DNA of 58,219 nt, taken from positions 1-58,219 of the forward strand of contig NZ_STGU01000018.1 of the NCBI RefSeq assembly GCF_004912135.1, written 5' to 3'. The notes under the pieces were generated by a model. The model saw nothing but the letters and a program-made list of their open reading frames with translations, searched no databases and was not told the DNA's origin. The translations under genes were made by a program, and so were the position numbers. This document shows, one piece after another, positions 47,252 to 55,245 of this stretch. Origin of the DNA: Rhizobium rosettiformans W3. GTDB lineage: Bacteria > Pseudomonadota > Alphaproteobacteria > Rhizobiales > Rhizobiaceae. Each line of letters opens with the position of its first letter. The first letter of the stretch is position 1.

Positions 47252-50200
47252 GTGCTCGGACGCATACTGGCAACGCTCGGCGGACTTCTGGTGCTCGCGC
47301 TTTTCGCAGCGCTGCTGGCACCGTTCTTCGTCGACTGGACCAATTTCCGCCAGAACTTCGAGGACCAGGCGAGCCAGTTGCTCGGCAAGAAGGTCGTGGT
47401 GAATGGCGAGGTCAGCGCTCGCCTGCTGCCGTTCCCCTCCGTCACGATGGAGGACGTCACCGTCGGGACGGATACGGACGGAACGCCGCTGGTGCGGGTG
47501 GCGCGCTTTTCCCTCGATGCGGAACTCGCCCCCTTCCTGTCTGGTGAGGCTCGCATCTTCGACATGCGCATCGAAGAGCCGAAGGCGCGCATCCGGCTCT
47601 TGCCCGACGGCACGCTCGACTGGCTGCGTGGCAGCAGGCCGACCATCCCGGCGCGGTCCGTCATCCTGGAGAAGGTTTCCGTCACCGGCGGGACGGTGGA
47701 ATTCATCGACGAGCAAACCGGCCGCAATCGGCTCTTGAGTGAACTTGATGCGGCCTTGTCGGCGCGCACGCTGGCCGGGCCATGGTCGGTCGAAGGCGAG
47801 GCGGTGCTCGACGGCGAGGCGGCGCAATTCACCCTGACGACTTCGGCCTTCACCGATGCGAGCCTGCCTCTCCGGCTGCGGATCGATCCGCAGGCGCGGC
47901 CCTTCGATCTGACGCTCGATGGTGAGCTGGCGCTCGAAGAGGGCAAGCCTTTCTATGCGGGCACATTCAGCTCGACCTGGAAGGTAGCGCAACCTGTCGA
48001 GGAGGCGCAAGCGAGCCAGCGGCCGGCGCCGGCGCCGGCGCCTCGTGTGCGCGGCGAATTCAAGCTTGCCAATGACAGCGTGACCATTCCCAGCTACCGT
48101 CTCGAACTAGGCGATGCCGTCGACCCCTATGTGATCACAGGGGAGGGCAAGCTCGATACAGGCGCAGAGCCTGAATTCCTGCTAACGGCCGAGGGGCAGC
48201 AGGTGGATGTGAACCGGCTGGCGGCGGATGGAAGCCGGGCCAAGACCTCGCGTAACGGCACGGTCTCGATGCAGCAGCGCATGGCGCTCTTGATGGCGAC
48301 CGCCGCCGAGATCCCGATCCCGACGGTTCCCGGTCGCGCAACGCTGCGGCTTCCGGCCATTGTCGCGGGTGACACCGTGTTCCGTGACCTGCAGCTCGAT
48401 GTGCGTCCGGCGGGGAATGGCTGGACCGTGGACAAGGCCGTCGGGGTCTTGCCAGGCCGCACCCAGGTCGAGGCGAGTGGTCGGCTGGTGCTTCGCGGCA
48501 CGCCGTCCTTCGAGGGCAATCTTCTGATCGCCACCACCCAGCCCTCCGGCCTTGCCACCTGGATTTCCGGGCGTGTCGATCCGGCGATACGAGGTCTGCC
48601 GTCGGCCGGCTTCTCCGCCTCGGTCAGTTTGACGTCCGAGTTGCAGCGGTTCGAGAACCTCGAGCTTGCCATCGGTGCCGAGCCGCTGAAGGGCCGTATC
48701 GAGCGGGAATCGCGCAGTGGCCAGGCGGCGAGCCTCTCCATTGACCTCACGGGCGAGGGGCTCGATCTCGACGCGGCGCGCGCGATCGCGGCGCTGGTGG
48801 TCGGCGAGGATGCTGAGCAGCGGCTGCTGGCCGAGCGCGTGGCGACGCGCCTGAAGGTGGATGCGCTCCGGGCATTCGGTGTGACCGCCGAAGATGTCGA
48901 AGCTGTCGCCTCCTACCAGGCCGGTGAGCTTTCGATCGAGCGTCTGAACCTCGGCAATGTCGCGGGAAGCTCCCTGCGGGTGACCGGCAATTTGAGCGAT
49001 GCCGAGACGAAACCCATTGGCCAGGTACAGATCGGTTTTTCTTCCGCGGATGCCGGCCCATTCCTTGCGCTCATGCGCGAGCGGCTGCCGAACACTCCGC
49101 TGATCGAGCGGCTCTCGAACAGCGCAAGCTGGTATGAAGACAGCGACCTCCGGGGGACGCTCGCCGTACCGGCATCGGGTGACGTCAGCCTCGATCTATC
49201 GGGTCGGATCAATGACAGTGCAGTCTCGGCCAAAGCCACCGCTGCCGACCTTTCAGCGCTTCTGAACGGCGGTCCGCGCCGGTTTGACGTGCAGCTGGAA
49301 AACGACGAGGCGCAAATCCTGCTCGGACAGGTCGGTTTCGACCCGCTTCCCTGGACTGTCGGTGAGGGTGGTGTCCTGACGCTGACGCTGGATGCGGCGG
49401 GCGACGGCACGGCGGAGGCCGAGGTCGCATTCGCAGGCAGAGTGACGACGCTGGACGCCACGGGAAGCCTCACGGCAGTCAATACGCCTGGTCTGCTCGA
49501 CGGTTCCTGGGTCGTCTCAGTCGAAAGCCAGGATCTTGGCCCCTATCTGATGGCGCTCGGCCTCAGTCTGCCGGAGGCCGCGACGGGCGTGCCGGTGGCC
49601 GGCGACATCAGGATCTCGCTTGCGAAAGGTCAGCTGGCGGTCGAGAGCCTCGACGGCCGTGTGGCCGGGCAAGACGTTTCGGCCAAGGGAGAAATCAACC
49701 TGACAGGGACGGTCCCGGCTGCGACAGGGTCACTGACGCTCGAACAACTCGACCTCGAGTGGCTGGCGGAGAGTGTGGTCGGACCGGTCTATGATCCGTC
49801 GACCGGCAGCCTGTCCGAAACGCCGCTGGCTGCTGCCGCATTGCCGTTCGACCTCAACCTCGATTTTTCCGTTGGGCGGCTGTGGCCAGGCCTGGCGGAG
49901 GCGATGACTGAGGTTCGGGCCAAGCTTCGCAACAATGCCGGCGAACTGGCTTTGGAGGATATTTCCGGCACATGGCTTGGTGGGGCGGTCGAGGGGCGTC
50001 TTTCGATCGCCAACAGCGACGGCAATGGCTTCATGCAGGCGCGTCTCGATCTCTCCAAGGGGGATTTGGCGCGGGCGATCAATGCGCTGCGTGTCGAGCG
50101 TGGCATCGTTTCCAGCGAGACGCCTTCTGGAGAGCTCAACGCCACCTTCGTCGTCGAGGGCGGCGGCAAGACGCCGGCCGAACTCATCGGTGGCGCAAGC

Positions 50201-51001
50201 GGATCCGGCGAGGTCCGCCTCAAGGCAGCGCGCATCGATGACTTCAATCTCTCGATCATGCCGGACCTCCTGAGCGGTTTTGATGCCCTCGGTACCGAGG
50301 TAACCGAGGAGAAGGTGCGGGAGATCACTGAGCGTCTCTTGCGGAGCGGTCCGACGGACCTGGGTGACGTGGCGCTGCCCTTTGCCCTTTCGGATGGGAC
50401 CGTGCGTGTTCAGGCCGCAACACAGCGGACGGCGGACGCGGAGCTCGACGGGAATCTGCGGCTAGACCTGCGGAGCGGCATGCTGGAGGCCGAAGTCGGG
50501 ATCGCGCTCGATGCTGGCGATGGCGCTATCGAGGGCGCCGAACCGAACTTCCGGCTCTTGCTCGATGGTCCGGTTCTAGCGCCGGAGGGCTCGCTCGACG
50601 TAACGGAACTGACGAATTTCGCGTCGCTGCGGGCATTCGAGATTGAGCGCCGGCGGGTCGAGGCACTGCAAGCAAGTGTACTAGAGAAGCAGCGTCTGCG
50701 CCGCGAGGCTGCTCTCGCACGCTCCCGCGCTGCCGAGAGGGAGCGTGCCGAGGCCGAGCGTTTGAGACTGGAAGAGGAAGCCAGGCTGAAGGCCGAACAG
50801 GAAGCCAATGCTGCCGCGGAGGCGCAGGCCGCGGGGGAGGCTGAGACACCTGTCGAGCCGCAGCCGAGCACCGAGCCCGGTGACGTGACGACGGAGACCA
50901 TTCCCGCCGAACGACCGGCGTTTCCCGTCGCGCCGGAGGAGCGCGTCGTGCGCCAGCCGCTGCCCGACATGACCTTCGAGGGCCTGCCGGGCGTTGAGTA
51001 A
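47252..51001 (+). CDS. AsmA family protein
   Basis: 1249 residues beginning at GTG 47252 with AAGGGAG upstream. One N-terminal TM segment (LGGLLVLALFAALLAPFFVDW) is followed by a long beta-rich periplasmic repeat region typical of AsmA/TamB-like lipid-transport proteins, with the AsmA C-terminal pattern AKLRNNAGELALEDISGTW. The last 150 residues contain a charged coiled-coil stretch (RERAEAERLRLEEEARL) and a Pro/Glu-rich end. Likely phospholipid transport or outer-membrane homeostasis; family inference only. Confidence 0.9.
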   Translation: MLGRILATLGGLLVLALFAALLAPFFVDWTNFRQNFEDQASQLLGKKVVVNGEVSARLLPFPSVTMEDVTVGTDTDGTPLVRVARFSLDAELAPFLSGEARIFDMRIEEPKARIRLLPDGTLDWLRGSRPTIPARSVILEKVSVTGGTVEFIDEQTGRNRLLSELDAALSARTLAGPWSVEGEAVLDGEAAQFTLTTSAFTDASLPLRLRIDPQARPFDLTLDGELALEEGKPFYAGTFSSTWKVAQPVEEAQASQRPAPAPAPRVRGEFKLANDSVTIPSYRLELGDAVDPYVITGEGKLDTGAEPEFLLTAEGQQVDVNRLAADGSRAKTSRNGTVSMQQRMALLMATAAEIPIPTVPGRATLRLPAIVAGDTVFRDLQLDVRPAGNGWTVDKAVGVLPGRTQVEASGRLVLRGTPSFEGNLLIATTQPSGLATWISGRVDPAIRGLPSAGFSASVSLTSELQRFENLELAIGAEPLKGRIERESRSGQAASLSIDLTGEGLDLDAARAIAALVVGEDAEQRLLAERVATRLKVDALRAFGVTAEDVEAVASYQAGELSIERLNLGNVAGSSLRVTGNLSDAETKPIGQVQIGFSSADAGPFLALMRERLPNTPLIERLSNSASWYEDSDLRGTLAVPASGDVSLDLSGRINDSAVSAKATAADLSALLNGGPRRFDVQLENDEAQILLGQVGFDPLPWTVGEGGVLTLTLDAAGDGTAEAEVAFAGRVTTLDATGSLTAVNTPGLLDGSWVVSVESQDLGPYLMALGLSLPEAATGVPVAGDIRISLAKGQLAVESLDGRVAGQDVSAKGEINLTGTVPAATGSLTLEQLDLEWLAESVVGPVYDPSTGSLSETPLAAAALPFDLNLDFSVGRLWPGLAEAMTEVRAKLRNNAGELALEDISGTWLGGAVEGRLSIANSDGNGFMQARLDLSKGDLARAINALRVERGIVSSETPSGELNATFVVEGGGKTPAELIGGASGSGEVRLKAARIDDFNLSIMPDLLSGFDALGTEVTEEKVREITERLLRSGPTDLGDVALPFALSDGTVRVQAATQRTADAELDGNLRLDLRSGMLEAEVGIALDAGDGAIEGAEPNFRLLLDGPVLAPEGSLDVTELTNFASLRAFEIERRRVEALQASVLEKQRLRREAALARSRAAERERAEAERLRLEEEARLKAEQEANAAAEAQAAGEAETPVEPQPSTEPGDVTTETIPAERPAFPVAPEERVVRQPLPDMTFEGLPGVE

Positions 51002-51025
51002 TGCCTTTTGGTTCGCCCGGACGTC

Positions 51026-51394
51026 TCAGACGTAGGCGGTCCGTTCACCGAAGGGCGTGTCTTCGACATTTTCGGTGAGGTTCGAGCTGCCGATCAGATC
51101 ACTCTCGCCGGATAGCAGCGGCGCTGTCTCTTCACCAGTCGCCTGATCGGACGCTGCCTTGGCGGCCGCAAGCTGCGCTTCCAGTTTCGAGAGTTGCGCC
51201 CGAAGTTCTGTCAGGGCTTCATTGATTTCAGCCTTCTCGTCGTCAGTGGCCGCTGCATCCAGAGCTTCTTCCTGGCTCGAGATGCTTTTCTGCAGGCTGG
51301 CTATCTGAGCCTTGATGGCCGATGTCGAATTGCCGGCGGATGTGGTGGATGTGGATATCGTGGTGGAGGATGTCGACGTCGAGATGGAGGTCAT
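51026..51394 (-). CDS. FlxA-like / coiled-coil small protein
   Basis: 122 residues from ATG 51394. A Ser/Thr-rich N-terminus (MTSISTSTSSTTISTSTTS) leads into one long coiled coil (KAQIASLQKSISSQEEAL and EINEALTELRAQLSKLEAQL) resembling FlxA-like proteins. The C-terminal tail is acidic. No signal peptide. Function unknown; alone between the AsmA gene and the RHH gene. Confidence 0.75.
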   Translation of the reverse strand: MTSISTSTSSTTISTSTTSAGNSTSAIKAQIASLQKSISSQEEALDAAATDDEKAEINEALTELRAQLSKLEAQLAAAKAASDQATGEETAPLLSGESDLIGSSNLTENVEDTPFGERTAYV

Positions 51395-51536
51395 GATCGG
51401 AAAACCTTGACTGAAAAAGTTGCAGTTCAAAAGTCCGTCAGAGTGTCAGGCCATTCGGCAGCTAGGCCGAATCGCCGGTTCCGGCGATACAGGATCATCC
51501 TATTCCAATATTTAAATGAGTATGTGCCGCAGATAA

Positions 51537-51767
51537 TTATTCTTTGTCACGATTGGATGCTGTCTTCTTGGCCTCGGCCAAGACGAACAGTCGCAAGGCC
51601 GACGACAGGTTCGAGGTCACAGGGCGTGCCTCGTCTATCTCAGCAATCAAGGACGCAAGGCTCATTTTCCGCTCGCCCGCAATCAGCTTCAGCTCTGCCA
51701 GGAATTCATCCTCGATCGAGAAGCTTGTCCGGTGTCCCTGAAGGCTGATTGATCGCTTCCGGATCAA
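51537..51767 (-). CDS. Ribbon-helix-helix domain protein
   Basis: 76 residues from TTG 51767, which has GGAG 6 nt before it. The start RKRSISLQGHRTSFSIED followed by KMSLASLIAEID matches the RHH_4 family of short alphaproteobacterial DNA-binding proteins. The frame stays open upstream over the end of the DUF4169 gene, but those residues are not conserved. Start is therefore a judgement. It lies 61 nt downstream of the DUF4169 gene, as in related genomes. Target unknown. Confidence 0.8.
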   Translation of the reverse strand: MIRKRSISLQGHRTSFSIEDEFLAELKLIAGERKMSLASLIAEIDEARPVTSNLSSALRLFVLAEAKKTASNRDKE

Positions 51768-51828
51768 GGGCAACTCCGTGCTAGACGCTGACGCGTGCCA
51801 AGCTGGACGAACGTGGATTGAAAAGCCC

Positions 51829-52020
51829 TCAATCCTGCTCAGGCTTCTCGAGGCGTCCCTGCTCATGCTGGCGGGCGTCCTTGTCGTTCAATGCCCGTGT
51901 CAGAGACTTTTCCGCCTTGGTGCGACCGTGGCTGATGCGATTCTGCTCGGCTGCGGCTTCGCGCTCGCTGCGGACCTTGGCCTTGCGAAACTGGCGAAGA
52001 TTGACGATGTCGGCGGCCAT
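51829..52020 (-). CDS. DUF4169 family protein
   Basis: 63 residues, beginning MAADIVNLRQFRKAK and continuing with charged helix (SEREAAAEQNRISHGRTKAEK). This is the DUF4169 signature. Function unknown; probably soluble and helical. A terminator separates it from sspB upstream. Confidence 0.88.
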   Translation of the reverse strand: MAADIVNLRQFRKAKVRSEREAAAEQNRISHGRTKAEKSLTRALNDKDARQHEQGRLEKPEQD

Positions 52021-52034
52021 TCTCGGTGCTCCAC

Positions 52035-52061
52035 AAAAAAGGCCGGGCTTTTGACCCGGCC
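52035..52061 (-). terminator. Rho-independent terminator of sspB
   Basis: On the minus strand GGCCGGG / CCCGGCC with a 7-nt loop followed by TTTTTT, 14 nt after the sspB stop. Confidence 0.88.
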
Positions 52062-52074
52062 GATCGTCGTCTGA

Positions 52075-52578
52075 TCAATGCTTCTTGCGGAAGGCATCGA
52101 GCGATACGACTGAGCCCTCCTTCTTTTCCTCGGTCTTCGCCGCATCTGTCTCGTCCGGCTTGGCGATGGCTTCGACTGGATACGCGGTGATCTCGGCGTC
52201 GTTTTCCTCCTCCTCGGAGAGCGGCACATCGAATTCGAGTTCGAAGTTGACCGATGGGTCGTAGAAACCGCGGATGGTGTTGAACGGAATCACCAGCTTC
52301 TCCGGGGTATCGGAGAAGGACAGGCCGATTTCGAACAAGCTGTCGGTCACCTTCAGATCCCAGAACTGATGCTGGATCACGATCGTCATCTGCTCGGCAT
52401 ACTTGGCCTTCAGATGCTGCGAGATCCGCACACCCGGAGCGCCGGTCAGAAAGGTGATGAAGAAATGATGGTCACCCGGCAGGCGCCCCGTCGCGGCAAC
52501 CTCGGCCAAGACCTTGCGGATGACGCCGCGAAGTGCGTCCTGGGCCAGAATGTCGTAGCGAATATGGTCGTGCCCCAT
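52075..52578 (-). CDS. sspB: SspB-family ClpXP adaptor (DUF1321/SspB-alpha)
   Basis: Adaptor that binds ssrA-tagged proteins and delivers them to ClpXP. 167 residues: substrate-binding fold with HHFFITFLTGAPGVRIS and LKVTDSLFEIGLSFSD, an acidic linker and a short conserved C-terminal end (GSVVSLDAFRKKH) that would dock on ClpX. The start ATG 52578 has AGGGA upstream. It lies about 165 nt downstream of ssrA, whose product makes the tag SspB recognises. Confidence 0.93.
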   Translation of the reverse strand: MGHDHIRYDILAQDALRGVIRKVLAEVAATGRLPGDHHFFITFLTGAPGVRISQHLKAKYAEQMTIVIQHQFWDLKVTDSLFEIGLSFSDTPEKLVIPFNTIRGFYDPSVNFELEFDVPLSEEEENDAEITAYPVEAIAKPDETDAAKTEEKKEGSVVSLDAFRKKH

Positions 52579-52744
52579 CAGATCCCTGCTTTCCTTGTCA
52601 TGCCGAATTTCAGCGGCTTATGCCATGACACGGCGAAGCGGAAAAGCCCCGGCGCGTGAAACTGGTTCGCGTAATGTATATCAAATCAATGTCGCCGGGT
52701 AGCAGCGAAATCCGAAGCAAAGTCATGGGGAAGGAATGGGGGAG

Positions 52745-53092
52745 GTTAGGTGAAGGCTTCTGTTGCCAGGTGCCTTCGGACCCCGCCTTAAGGGGCTAAC
52801 CCTAAGGACTTAGAGCGGGTTTCCCGCACCGCCATTAGGCAGCGAGAGCGTAACCCTTAGCGTTGTTGTCGTTTGCAACTACACTTGTGACCCGATAACG
52901 GCGGTATCATGCCGAGCAAAAGTTCGATCTTTACGCCCTTGTCGATCCTATTTCGCCCCCATCAAAAGCCGGTCCGAACATGATGTCGTCACCGACCGGT
53001 TTTTGGTGGAGGCGCCGGGTACCGCCCCCGGGTCCAATAGGTTTATTACACCGACCGTTTATTGCCATAGCCGGAGCAAGCCCCGGCAAGGC
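52745..53092 (-). ncRNA. ssrA: Permuted two-piece tmRNA
   Basis: Rescues stalled ribosomes and tags the nascent chain. On the minus strand the acceptor piece comes first, ending in CCA at 53004; an intervening segment (53003-52961) is removed, and the coding piece starts at 52960. Its first bases GGGGGCG pair with CGCCTCC just before ACCA, giving the acceptor stem with one G-U pair. The tag frame, resume codon GCA at 52876 to TAA at 52835, reads ANDNNAKGYALAA, typical of rhizobia. The outer ends are estimated from flanking hairpins. The T-arm stem CCGGG/CCCGG is intact but its loop reads GGCGGTA rather than the usual TTCRANN. Confidence 0.93.
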
Positions 53093-53288
53093 TGATATAG
53101 GTGTTTCCGATCGCGATGAAAAGAGGGCGAGCGGATAATCGGACACCGCATCAGGATGGCTGACGATACCGCGCCTGCTGTGCTCCGAGGAAGCGCCGCC
53201 ACTCGATTCGGGGATAACCCGCGAAACGCATTGGTTCGTGGCGGCGGCGGCGATATGATGCCAGCATCAACGACTCGATGATGGACCC

Positions 53289-53858
53289 ATGCACCAGTAT
53301 CACGACCTCCTTCGCCACGTGCTGGAGAATGGCAGCGACCGCGGTGACCGCACCGGCACGGGCACGCGGTCCGTGTTCGGCCATCAGATGCGTTTCGATC
53401 TTGCCGATGGTTTCCCGGTCATCACGACGAAGCGGCTGCATCTGAGGTCGATCATTCACGAATTGCTCTGGTTCCTGAAGGGCGATACCAATATCCGCTA
53501 TCTCAAGGAAAACGGTGTCAGCATCTGGGACGAGTGGGCCGACGAGAACGGGGACCTCGGGCCGGTCTATGGCGCGCAGTGGCGCTCTTGGCCGGATTAT
53601 GACGGCGGGCATATCGACCAGATGGCCAAACTCGTCGAGAGCATCAAGACGAACCCGAATTCGCGGCGTCACATCGTGACGGCCTGGAACCCGGCGCTTG
53701 TCGATGAGATGGCGCTGCCGCCCTGTCATTGCCTGTTCCAGTTCTATGTGGCGGACGGGCGGCTGTCCTGCCAGCTCTATCAGCGTTCCGCCGACATTTT
53801 CCTCGGAGTGCCCTTCTTTTCCAGACTGTCGAACGGTAGCACGCACGCAATTCATTGA
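53289..53858 (+). pseudogene. thyA: Resident thymidylate synthase, truncated by insertion
   Basis: The first 176 codons are a normal Thy[35 protein letters not shown], the catalytic Cys in [11 protein letters not shown] and [13 protein letters not shown]. After PF (53814-53816) the expected Asn-Ile-Ala-Ser-Tyr is replaced by [13 protein letters not shown] and a stop at 53856. About 88 residues are missing, including the dUMP-binding Asn177 and the HxY motif, so the product should be inactive. No other frame downstream continues native thyA, so this is an insertion and not a frameshift. The 3' part should lie beyond the element's right end, outside the window. Confidence 0.93.
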
Positions 53859-53939
53859 ACTATCAGCGATAATTCCAATGTCGTCAAGCTACCGTTATCT
53901 TGGCCAAAACAGCTTGACGCGATAGCAATCCAAAACAGC
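53832..53939. repeat. Repeat cluster at the element's left end
   Basis: Three overlapping symmetries: inverted pair AACGGTAGC (53832-53840) / GCTACCGTT (53888-53896); inverted pair CGTCAAGCT (53882-53890) / AGCTTGACG (53911-53919); direct repeat CCAAAACAGC at 53904-53913 and 53930-53939. They sit between the broken thyA and the incoming one, the expected place for recombinase-binding arm sites. No T-run follows, so a terminator is unlikely. Confidence 0.6.
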
Positions 53940-53953
53940 GCCTGGGGCAATCG

Positions 53954-54862
53954 ATGACCCATCATCCAGAAAGTCAGTATCTCGATCTCCTTCAGCGTGT
54001 TCTTGATTCCGGAGACAGCCGGATGGACCGAACTGGTGTGGGTACCGTTAGTTCGCTCGGTGCGATGATGCGATTTGATCTCTCGACGGGTGACTTTCCG
54101 ATTTTCACCACGAAGAGGGTCTATTGGAAGCTCGCGGTCAAAGAGATGATCTGGTTTCTCACCGGGGGCACCAACATACGACCACTTCTGGCCCAGGGAG
54201 TGAGGATTTGGACCGATTGGCCACTGGCAGCTTACCGGCAGGCTACGGGCGAAAAGATCAGTCAAAAGGATTTCGAGCAACGCATCCTAGACGACGAAGA
54301 GTTCGCGGTGCGGTGGGGCGATCTCGGTCCAGTATATGGGAAACAGTGGCGGGCTTGGGTAGCGTCTGACGGCACGGTTCATGATCAGGTCGCGACGCTC
54401 ATCAATGATTTGAAGGGCAATCCCTCAAGCAGGCGTCTCATTTTTCACGCGTGGAACGTGGGGGAACTTCGCGAAATGGCGCTCGCGCCCTGTCACATGG
54501 TGTACCAATTCCACGTTTCAGGAATAGGTTCGCGCCCGCGATTGAATCTTATGGTGTTCCAGCGCTCTTGTGACCTTTTCCTCGGTCTGCCCTTTAACGT
54601 GTGCCAGCAAGCCGCCTTATTGCATATGATTGCACAGCAAGTGGACATGGAAGTCGGTGAGCTTGTTTGGACAGGCGGTGACGTTCACATATACTCCAAC
54701 CATTTTGAGCAGGTAAGGGAGCAGCTAAGCCGTGAGCCACGGCCTTTCCCCAAGCTTTCAATCAGTCGCAGGGCTTCCGACATCAACGATTTCGCTATCG
54801 CAGACTTCAGTGTCACTGGGTATGAGCCGCATCCACCTATAGCCGGAGATGTAGCGGTTTAG
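53954..54862 (+). CDS. thyA: Element-borne thymidylate synthase
   Basis: Makes dTMP from dUMP with methylene-THF. 302 residues, longer than the resident enzyme's usual 264 because of an insert of about 35 residues (around AAYRQATGEKISQKDFEQ) between the WLxGxTN region and [12 protein letters not shown]. Complete: DRTGVGTVSSLGAM, catalytic Cys in APCHMVYQFHV, QRSCDLFLGLPFN with the Asn present, WTGGDVHIYSNH and the usual PHPPIAGDVAV end. It is clearly not a copy of the resident gene but a diverged relative like the long phage- or plasmid-type enzymes. It starts 95 nt after the truncated gene, same strand. Confidence 0.95.
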   Translation: MTHHPESQYLDLLQRVLDSGDSRMDRTGVGTVSSLGAMMRFDLSTGDFPIFTTKRVYWKLAVKEMIWFLTGGTNIRPLLAQGVRIWTDWPLAAYRQATGEKISQKDFEQRILDDEEFAVRWGDLGPVYGKQWRAWVASDGTVHDQVATLINDLKGNPSSRRLIFHAWNVGELREMALAPCHMVYQFHVSGIGSRPRLNLMVFQRSCDLFLGLPFNVCQQAALLHMIAQQVDMEVGELVWTGGDVHIYSNHFEQVREQLSREPRPFPKLSISRRASDINDFAIADFSVTGYEPHPPIAGDVAV

Positions 54863-54954
54863 TCTGATGTCTTAACGGTGAAAGTAATGCGAGCTTGCTG
54901 ACGGGTGCCAGGAAATCAAAGACATAATCCAAGTCTTCAATTTCTTGGAATGAA

Positions 54955-55005
54955 AATATAAGACTCCGAATGAAATTTCTATTTATAGGAACAATATAAG
55001 ACTCC
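54955..55005. repeat. 13-bp direct repeat with 38-bp period
   Basis: AATATAAGACTCC occurs at 54955-54967 and 54993-55005 in the AT-rich gap between the element's thyA and its recombinase genes. Spacing of 38 bp (3.6 helical turns) is compatible with two protein-binding sites, for example a regulator or the recombinase. Confidence 0.6.
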
Positions 55006-55131
55006 AAAATTTTGACCGTCATCGATCAATGCAACGTCTTATTTCCACTGGGTGATGCGTAATATTTTCCTCAGTAATCCTTTAACGAATAATTAACGAA
55101 TTTGAACTCTCATTTTCGGCATCATTCTTCG

Positions 55132-55245
55132 ATGGTGGTGGAAATGGAAACTCATCCGAGATCGTTACTAGAAAAGGAAGGCCGCGTCTCCCGCGCTGGG
55201 ATCGTCGACGTCCCCACCTCGCGTCACGAGGGGCGGCGGGCGTGA
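55132..55245 (+). CDS. Small reading frame coupled to the recombinase
   Basis: ATG 55132 to TGA 55243-55245, 37 residues beginning MVVEMETHPRSLLEKEG and ending in HEGRRA (ATG 55144 is an alternative start). The stop overlaps the GTG start of the large recombinase by GTGA, so ribosomes ending here could restart there. No family recognised. It may be a leader peptide rather than a functional protein. The ribosome site is weak. Confidence 0.4.
   Translation: MVVEMETHPRSLLEKEGRVSRAGIVDVPTSRHEGRRA

Noticed and set aside
52931..53146. Minus-strand 71-codon frame
   Set aside because: It overlaps the tmRNA acceptor and coding pieces, which explain the sequence.
53289..53858. thyA frameshift or sequencing error
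   Set aside because: None of the three frames after 53817 continues native ThyA, so bases are replaced, not shifted.
53888..53896. GCTACCGTT resembling the T4 td exon sequence CTACCGTTTAAT
   Set aside because: An 8-base match outside any reading frame equivalent; most likely chance.
53289..54862. Simple tandem duplication of thyA
   Set aside because: The second gene has an extra segment of about 35 residues and is diverged throughout, so it is not a copy of the first.
54837..55022. Minus-strand 61-codon frame in the AT-rich gap
   Set aside because: No ribosome site, contains the direct repeats, overlaps the end of the cargo thyA.
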